Origin: Actinomycetes bacterium
Lineage (GTDB): Bacteria; Actinomycetota; Actinomycetes; Streptosporangiales; Streptosporangiaceae
Length of the DNA stretch: 64,000 nt
Assembly (NCBI GenBank): GCA_021793235.1
Contig: JAJYTD010000001.1
Coordinates: forward strand, 124,001 to 188,000
Direction: 5' to 3'
In this document: one piece after another, positions 58,693 through 64,000 of the stretch
Numbering within the stretch: position 1 is the stretch's first letter
Layout of the letters: each line of letters begins with the position of its first letter
Made by a program: the position numbers and the translations under genes
Notes under the pieces: generated by a model
What the model was told of the DNA's origin: nothing
The model's database searches: none
Seen by the model: only the letters and a program-made list of their open reading frames with translations

Positions 58693-60465
58693 CTATTCGC
58701 CTTCTCCGTCGCCGGGGGTGTCCAGTCGCTGGGAGAACGCTTCGAGGAAGATGTCACCGATCTCGGTGGGGTCCTCTGTCGTGTAGGCGGCGCCACCAGT
58801 GATCTCGGCGATCTGCTCCAGCGGCTGCGGGTCGATGTCCGGGCCGAAGGCGATGGTGAAGATGGGAATCGGCCGTTCGGCGGACGACTCGTCCTGCAAC
58901 GTCGCGATCAGTTCCTCCAGTGTGATGCTGTTGGCGTCGTCGTTGTTGCCGTCGGTGAGCATCAGGATCGAGTTGATCCGGTCGGCCTTGTAGGAGCGAG
59001 ACATCTCCCTGTAGGCGGCGAGGTAGGTGTCATAGAGGCCGGTGTCCCCATCGGGTTTGGGCTGGATGGACGTCCATGCCTCGGTGATGGCCTCCTTCTG
59101 GGTGCGGCCGTCCACATCGGCGGAGAGTTCCCGGACCGGGAGCAGCTCCTCGTAGTCGAGTTCGTTGTTGATCTGTACGGAGAACTGCCACAGGCCGAGT
59201 TCGGAGTCCTCGGGGAACAGGTTGAGTCCCTCGATGGAGGCGGCCCGGGTGACGTCCATCCGGTTCATGTCGGTGCCGGGCACCGGTTCCAGCATGGAGC
59301 CGGATATGTCGACGATGGTGAGCAAGCGGGTGTCGAGCTTGAGCTGGTTCCAGGCCTGCGTGAGGCTGTCCACCGCTGTGGCAGAGGGGGTCGGCAGATT
59401 CTCCGGGGCCTCCTCCTGGAAACCGGCGTCAGCGGAGAGGACATCCGGGTCGGCGGTGCCTTTGGCGGAGCGGAATCCATTGTCGATGAACGCCTGCTGG
59501 GCTGCTTTCCGGGTCAGCGACTCGCGGAGCAGCTCGGCCGCGCGGGAGACCACGGGGTCGCTGGCGCGCACGATATAGGGGTAGTCGAGGGTGTAGGTCC
59601 CCCCTTCGGGATAGTGCACCTGTGCCGGGGAGTCGGGGTGCTCGTTGTTGTAGCGCCAGGCGGCCTGCTCGGAGAGCACCAGGAAACGCGAGCTGCCGTC
59701 CGATTTCTCGCTGAGTGTGCTGAAAGCCTCCTCCTCATTGGCGCTTACCCCCCTCTGCAGGGCCTGCAGAGCGGCGACCAGCTGAGGCTGGCCTGCTTCT
59801 TCCTCGCCGATGGAGTCGGAGATCAGGGCGAGTGTCGCCATACCGGAGGCGCTGCGGACCGGGTCGATCAGGCGCACGTCGTTGGGGGCTTCGCCGGAAG
59901 CGGGAGCGGCCGTGGGAACGAGGGCGTCCCAGGACGGCTTCTTCGCGGACTCCTCCACGGTGCCCGCGGGTTGGGCCAGGATGAGGGGAGAGGAGGCCAC
60001 CGAGGTCCCGGTGTCGGTGAACGCTCCTTCGCCGGAGTCGTCCTTGGCCATGTTGGGCCACAGGGAGGAGTCCGGGATCCAGACATCGGACTCGGTGTCT
60101 CCCATAGTGGGGCCGGCGCCCGTTATGCCGTAGGTGACGTTGGCCGAGTCCGCGCCGCGGACTTCCGCTTTGACGCAGCGGCCGTCCACGGCGTGGTCGC
60201 CGCCGTTGAAGTCCGCGGAGATGTCCTGCATCGTGGGCACGAGTTCGGGGCTCACCGCGACGTCCAGGGTGATGTCCTGGCCACCGCAGCCTCCCTGCCT
60301 GTTGAGCAGGTACCAGCCGGTGCCCCCGAGCCCGAGGATGATGGCGAAGGCGGCGGCCAACGCTATGAACGCGCCCCCGCGGGCGCGGCGGCGCCGACCG
60401 CCACCAGAGGATCTGCGTGGTGTGCGGCCTTCGTCGTCTTCGTATTTTCCGCGGTGGCGTCCCAA
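58693..60465 (-). CDS. Substrate-binding and VWA domain membrane protein
   Basis: A 590-residue protein with an Arg/Gly-rich cytoplasmic N-terminus, one membrane helix (about 31-53), an extracellular periplasmic-binding-like domain (about 60-350) and a C-terminal VWA domain (about 375-580) whose MIDAS begins DISGS. A TDGNNDD loop follows. Such proteins are common in actinomycetes but their ligand is unknown. A paralogue lies upstream at 60726. Confidence 0.87.
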   Translation of the reverse strand: MGRHRGKYEDDEGRTPRRSSGGGRRRRARGGAFIALAAAFAIILGLGGTGWYLLNRQGGCGGQDITLDVAVSPELVPTMQDISADFNGGDHAVDGRCVKAEVRGADSANVTYGITGAGPTMGDTESDVWIPDSSLWPNMAKDDSGEGAFTDTGTSVASSPLILAQPAGTVEESAKKPSWDALVPTAAPASGEAPNDVRLIDPVRSASGMATLALISDSIGEEEAGQPQLVAALQALQRGVSANEEEAFSTLSEKSDGSSRFLVLSEQAAWRYNNEHPDSPAQVHYPEGGTYTLDYPYIVRASDPVVSRAAELLRESLTRKAAQQAFIDNGFRSAKGTADPDVLSADAGFQEEAPENLPTPSATAVDSLTQAWNQLKLDTRLLTIVDISGSMLEPVPGTDMNRMDVTRAASIEGLNLFPEDSELGLWQFSVQINNELDYEELLPVRELSADVDGRTQKEAITEAWTSIQPKPDGDTGLYDTYLAAYREMSRSYKADRINSILMLTDGNNDDANSITLEELIATLQDESSAERPIPIFTIAFGPDIDPQPLEQIAEITGGAAYTTEDPTEIGDIFLEAFSQRLDTPGDGEGE

Positions 60466-60725
60466 GAGTCTTCCTCACGGGGTCTGGTACCTGGAGGGGT
60501 GTGGTCGGAAACGGTACTGAAGACCACATCCGAGGTGAAATAGGGCCTAACGGGGGAGAAGTGGCATTTCAGAGGGTCAGTGACCGTGTTTTTGAAGGGG
60601 AATCTCCAGTCAACTACGGGTCTCCGGCATGCGTGTTGACGGGGGCGGGCTCCAACGAAGAGCGAACACGGACATCAATACAGTTGCCGTATTGTTACCA
60701 AATGTTCGTCGAGTAGTCCTGGACG

Positions 60726-62432
60726 TTACTCATCGCAGTCGGGTACGCACAGTCGGCGTGAGATTGAACTGAGAAAGATGTCGCCGATTTCGCCCGGGTC
60801 ATCGGTCACGGAGAGTGTTCCGCTGGTGGCGGCGGCGATCTCGGCGAGTTCGTCGCGCTCGGCCTGAGAGCCGAAGGCGATGATGAACATGGTCACCGGG
60901 CGGTCGGGATCGAATCGGTCCTGCAGTTCGGCCACCAGTTCCGCGTGCGAGATATCGCTGGAGCCGCCGTCCTCTCCGGCCGTCAGCAGGATGATGCTGT
61001 TGATCTTGTCCTTGTCATATGCGCCCTGCATCTCCTCGTATGCGGCCAGAATGTTGTCGTAGAGCCGCGACTCGCCGCCTTGGGCGTCGATGTTCTCGGC
61101 GATCTCCTGCAGTTCCTCGCGCCGAGTGGTGCCGTCCTCCTTGTCGGCGGCGCCGAGCCGGGCCAGCCCCTCGGTCTCGTTTCGGCCAAGGTCGCCGAAC
61201 TCGCTGGAGAGCAGCCACAACCCCAGGTCGGTCTCATCGGGGAACAGACTCAAGCCCATCTGCGCGGCGTTCTTGGTGACCTCCAGGCGGCTCGGGCCCC
61301 CGTTGAGGTCATCCTTCATGTTCTCCGAGACGTCGGCCAGAACCAGGGCGCGCGAGGGCATGGAGAGCCGGTTCCAGTCGTTGACAGAGGTGAGTAGCGC
61401 ATCTCCGGTGAGGTCGCTGTGGGTCTTCGGCGGCTGTGCGACGATCCCCTCCGGCTCCGCCAGTGCGGCGCTCATAGAGCCGTCCGGCTCCCGGAAGCCG
61501 AGGTTGCGCAGGTGATCACGGTAGGGGGCCTGCTGCAGGACCTCGTACAGGCTGTCAGCGGCGGCGCGCATCGCGGGGTCGTTGTCGGTGGACACGAACG
61601 GGTAGTCCAGGTTCACCGTGCCTTCTGCGGGGTAGAGCGCTCGCAGAGGAGCCTCTGGCCCGCTTTCGTTGTAGAGCAGGACCGCCTGTTCCGGGACGAC
61701 CGTCAGCGGGGCCGGGCCTGCGGAGGCCGAGTAGACGGCCGCGAGGTCGATCTCTCCGAAGGCCGTATCGAGCTGAACATCGCGGACGAAATCAGTCATC
61801 GCGGTATCCGCCTCGTCACCGGTTCCCAGACTCTGGCGCACCGCGTACATGGCGGCCATTCCGTCGACACCGCGGTTGGGGTCGACCATCACCAGCGGCC
61901 GATCGGGTTCGCGCTCGTCCGGGAGCACCAGGTCCCAGCTCGCCGCACCGGAGTCGGGCACTCCCTTGGCCCCTTCGGGGGCGGTGAGCACCACGGGGGA
62001 GCTGGCGAGTGAGCGGGGAGAGGTCTCGATCGTACGGGCTCCGGACTCAGAGATCCGGGCGAGTTCCACCCACGCCGAGGACTCGGGCACCCACACATCC
62101 GGAGCGACCGTGGAATCACTGGTCGGGCCTCCGGAGAGCTCGGTCATGACCCGGTGCGGCGGCGTCTCGTCGGCCTGGGCGAACACGCACGTCCCAGAGT
62201 AGGTGTGACCCGCATCATTGAACTCGTCCGCGGCCTTCTGTACCACGGAAGCCATGCTCAGAGCCGTGGACACCCGCAAGTAGCGGGTCTCGCCGCACCC
62301 CGAATAGCGGATGCCGAGCGGGATCGCGACGCTCAGGGCGACGATGAGTCCGACAGCGGCCGCGGCGATCCCCAATGGGGAGGCCGTCACTGTCTTGGTG
62401 CGGGAGGGAATGCGGTGTCGGCCGGTGGGCAC
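60726..62432 (-). CDS. Substrate-binding and VWA domain membrane protein, paralogue with altered MIDAS
   Basis: A 568-residue paralogue of the previous gene with the same order: membrane helix (about 22-42), binding-protein-like domain and VWA domain. The MIDAS sequence is DVSENM instead of DxSxS, so metal binding may be weakened. The GTG at 62432 has CGGAGAAG upstream. Tandem paralogues suggest duplication. Confidence 0.85.
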   Translation of the reverse strand: MPTGRHRIPSRTKTVTASPLGIAAAAVGLIVALSVAIPLGIRYSGCGETRYLRVSTALSMASVVQKAADEFNDAGHTYSGTCVFAQADETPPHRVMTELSGGPTSDSTVAPDVWVPESSAWVELARISESGARTIETSPRSLASSPVVLTAPEGAKGVPDSGAASWDLVLPDEREPDRPLVMVDPNRGVDGMAAMYAVRQSLGTGDEADTAMTDFVRDVQLDTAFGEIDLAAVYSASAGPAPLTVVPEQAVLLYNESGPEAPLRALYPAEGTVNLDYPFVSTDNDPAMRAAADSLYEVLQQAPYRDHLRNLGFREPDGSMSAALAEPEGIVAQPPKTHSDLTGDALLTSVNDWNRLSMPSRALVLADVSENMKDDLNGGPSRLEVTKNAAQMGLSLFPDETDLGLWLLSSEFGDLGRNETEGLARLGAADKEDGTTRREELQEIAENIDAQGGESRLYDNILAAYEEMQGAYDKDKINSIILLTAGEDGGSSDISHAELVAELQDRFDPDRPVTMFIIAFGSQAERDELAEIAAATSGTLSVTDDPGEIGDIFLSSISRRLCVPDCDE

Positions 62433-62753
62433 ATCTTCTCCGGGTAGGTGGCACGTGTTTGGCGTGACCTTACTCGCTGGTAATGCGAGAGAGAAGAGTG
62501 CGGTGCGTTGCGGGCCCGAACCTGAGGTCCGAATCGCCCGTCTTACTAAGCATGGGTAGTATGCGTCATCGGCTGATGCCGGTATCTTGCGTTGCACGCG
62601 TCCGCGTCGCCGGGGGTCCCTGATCCCGGCAAAGGCCCCCGGTCGGGGGTGGGGTCGGCGGACGCGCAGGGGACCAGCGGGAATTCAGGGGTGCGGCGGA
62701 TTTCATCCGTGTCGTGCCCCTATGCAATTATCCGAATTCATAGAGTGGCGGCC
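62433..62753. other. Divergent intergenic region without a gene
   Basis: These 321 bases separate the VWA gene from the divergent inhibitor-like gene. I see no coding frame that I can support and no strong repeat or hairpin. Confidence 0.4.
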
Positions 62754-63278
62754 ATGTCCAAGGTGAACCCCCGACAAGGATCCTCCGGCTCAATCGGCAC
62801 CGCGGTGCTCGGATCGCTCTGCCTGGGAGGAGCGCTCGCCTACGCCTTCGCCGTCGGCGGTTCTCTCATGGCCCAACAGCAGCCTGGGTCCCCGACCAAC
62901 CCGGAAGTCGACACGGTGAGCGAGCTCAGCTCCCTGCCCGAGGCACCGGTCGGTCGACTGCAGATTCAGGTCATCGACCAGGGGCGCGCCTATGTCCAGA
63001 ACCTCACCTGTGAGGGCGATCCCGAGAGCGACCCTGCGGCCTGCGCCGAGATCGCCCAGATCGGGACTGAGCAGACCGAGGACCAGGATGGCGCCGAGAA
63101 CCCCTTCGCCGAGGTCAACGGCGACGCGGTGTGCGCCGAAGAAGAGTACGGTCCGCAGGAGGCCTTTATCACCGGTGTCTGGGCCGGCGAGGAGATCAAT
63201 ACCCAGGTCACCCGGATCGACTCCTGTGAAGAGGCCCGCTGGCAGCGGCTGCGCCCGGTGACCGATCCCTTGGGGTAG
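62754..63278 (+). CDS. Membrane-anchored subtilisin inhibitor-like (SSI family) protein
   Basis: A 174-residue protein with an N-terminal hydrophobic helix (about 13-38) and an outer domain. The pattern LQIQVIDQG, a TCEGDPESDPAAC segment, a second Cys in AVCAEEEYGP, GVWAGEEINTQ and a final Cys follows the SSI layout (two disulfides, an Asp/Pro-rich loop, and a G-W-G strand). SSI proteins inhibit subtilisin-like proteases and are usually free; this one looks anchored. The reactive loop differs from the classic one, so inhibition is not assured. Confidence 0.7.
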   Translation: MSKVNPRQGSSGSIGTAVLGSLCLGGALAYAFAVGGSLMAQQQPGSPTNPEVDTVSELSSLPEAPVGRLQIQVIDQGRAYVQNLTCEGDPESDPAACAEIAQIGTEQTEDQDGAENPFAEVNGDAVCAEEEYGPQEAFITGVWAGEEINTQVTRIDSCEEARWQRLRPVTDPLG

Positions 63279-63298
63279 GGCGCCGATAATCGGTGGTC

Positions 63299-64000
63299 AT
63301 GCACATCATCGAGGTCGCTGATCCGAACGACGGACGGCTTGCCGACTACGTCCGGCTGCGCGACGTGAACCTGCGCAAGAGCCTTGAGGCGGAGCACGGG
63401 TTGTTCATGGCCGAAGGAGAGAAGGTCATCCGGCGGGCGCTGCGGGCCGGATTCGTTCCCCGATCGCTGCTGCTGACCGAGCGCCGACTGAAGGCCCTGG
63501 CCGACATCGCCGACTCAGCAGGTGTTCCGGTCTATGTGGTGGCCGAAGAGGTCGCCGAGGCGCTTGTCGGCTTCGACCTGCACCGGGGAGCACTAGCGTC
63601 GTTCCACCGGCGGCCCCTGGCCTCACCCGCCGAAGTGCTGAGCGGTGCGCGCAGGGTCGTCGTGCTGGAGGACATCGTCGACCACACCAACGTCGGCGCA
63701 ATATTCCGCAGTGCCGCGGGGCTGGGGATCGATGCGGTTCTGTTGGCGCCCCGCTGCGCCGACCCCCTCTACCGGCGCTCGATCAAAGTATCCATGGGTG
63801 CGGTGTTCACCCAGCCCTACAGTCGCCTCGATGACTGGTACAGCGGACTGGGGAGCCTGCGCGGTCAAGGATTCCGGTTGATGGCGCTGACGCCGGGCGC
63901 CGATTCGGCGCCGTTGGCGGAGGCGCTGGGCGGCGCTGCGCAGGACCAGCGGATCGCCCTGCTACTGGGTACCGAGGGCGACGGACTGTCCTCGCGCTGG
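63299..64000 (+). CDS. SpoU/TrmH family RNA 2'-O-methyltransferase (partial)
   Basis: The first 234 residues of a SPOUT methyltransferase, cut by the window end. An N-terminal substrate-binding domain (EHGLFMAEGEKVIRRAL) is followed by the SPOUT core, with VLEDIVDHTNVGAIFRSAAGLG (motif 1 with the conserved Asn and Arg), an S-adenosylmethionine loop around LLLGTEGDGLS (motif 2) near the end; motif 3 is out of the window. It methylates ribose in rRNA or tRNA. It begins 20 bases after the inhibitor gene. Confidence 0.93.
   Translation, partial: MHIIEVADPNDGRLADYVRLRDVNLRKSLEAEHGLFMAEGEKVIRRALRAGFVPRSLLLTERRLKALADIADSAGVPVYVVAEEVAEALVGFDLHRGALASFHRRPLASPAEVLSGARRVVVLEDIVDHTNVGAIFRSAAGLGIDAVLLAPRCADPLYRRSIKVSMGAVFTQPYSRLDDWYSGLGSLRGQGFRLMALTPGADSAPLAEALGGAAQDQRIALLLGTEGDGLSSRW

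Overview
The window is GC-rich actinomycete chromosome. Conservon signalling genes (roadblock, DUF742, GTPase), HATPase/XRE/DUF397 regulatory genes, frequent GTG starts and an actinobacterial-type PhoX and biotin ECF transporter point to the Streptosporangiales, most likely a Nocardiopsaceae member. This placement is inference from gene families, not from a marker-gene comparison.

Layout, left to right. 0-1.5 kb: end of a conservon (cvnB-C-D), closed by a strong hairpin. 1.6-6 kb: a lactonase, the biotin transporter bioYMN and a secreted serine hydrolase. 6.2-9.3 kb: an SDR and two acyl-CoA dehydrogenases in one operon, only one of which keeps the catalytic glutamate, with a palindromic operator upstream. 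9.8-12 kb: a small regulatory island (HATPase, XRE/DUF5753 regulator, DUF397 protein) bracketed by copies of an ATGCACGTGCAT palindrome. 12.1-18.3 kb: cation homeostasis, with a Zur-box-controlled zinc-binding lipoprotein, TrkA/TrkH, NhaA, and a CDF exporter divergent from a CmtR-like sensor across an 18-bp phased operator array. 18.4-26.8 kb: an AcrB-like RND pump behind four 11-bp direct repeats, a small protein, an anti-sigma-like ATPase, PhoX behind a PHO box, and an aldo/keto reductase. 27.3-33.2 kb: a complete peptide ABC importer with its two ATPases fused.

The most striking region is 34-55 kb. A Tad/Flp pilus locus on the minus strand (CpaB, a TadZ-TadE fusion, TadE, TadA, TadB, TadC, a two-component system, the Flp pilin and a TadG-like protein) is followed by OmpA-like and related surface proteins. 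Three further proteins carry the same N-terminal Flp-type prepilin leader (G, four residues, E, then a hydrophobic helix) fused to unrelated cargo: an NlpC/P60 peptidoglycan hydrolase, a 500-residue beta-rich protein, and a Hint plus restriction-endonuclease-fold toxin followed at once by its Imm7-type immunity gene. I read this as a family of pilin-leader effectors that may be processed by prepilin peptidase and presented or exported by the Tad machine. No prepilin peptidase gene is visible in the window.

55-64 kb: tRNA-His next to oligoribonuclease, a DUF2510 membrane protein with a perfect 91-bp repeat, an amidase-like protein, two paralogous substrate-binding/VWA-domain membrane proteins, a membrane-anchored subtilisin-inhibitor-like protein, and the start of a SpoU-type RNA methyltransferase cut by the window edge.
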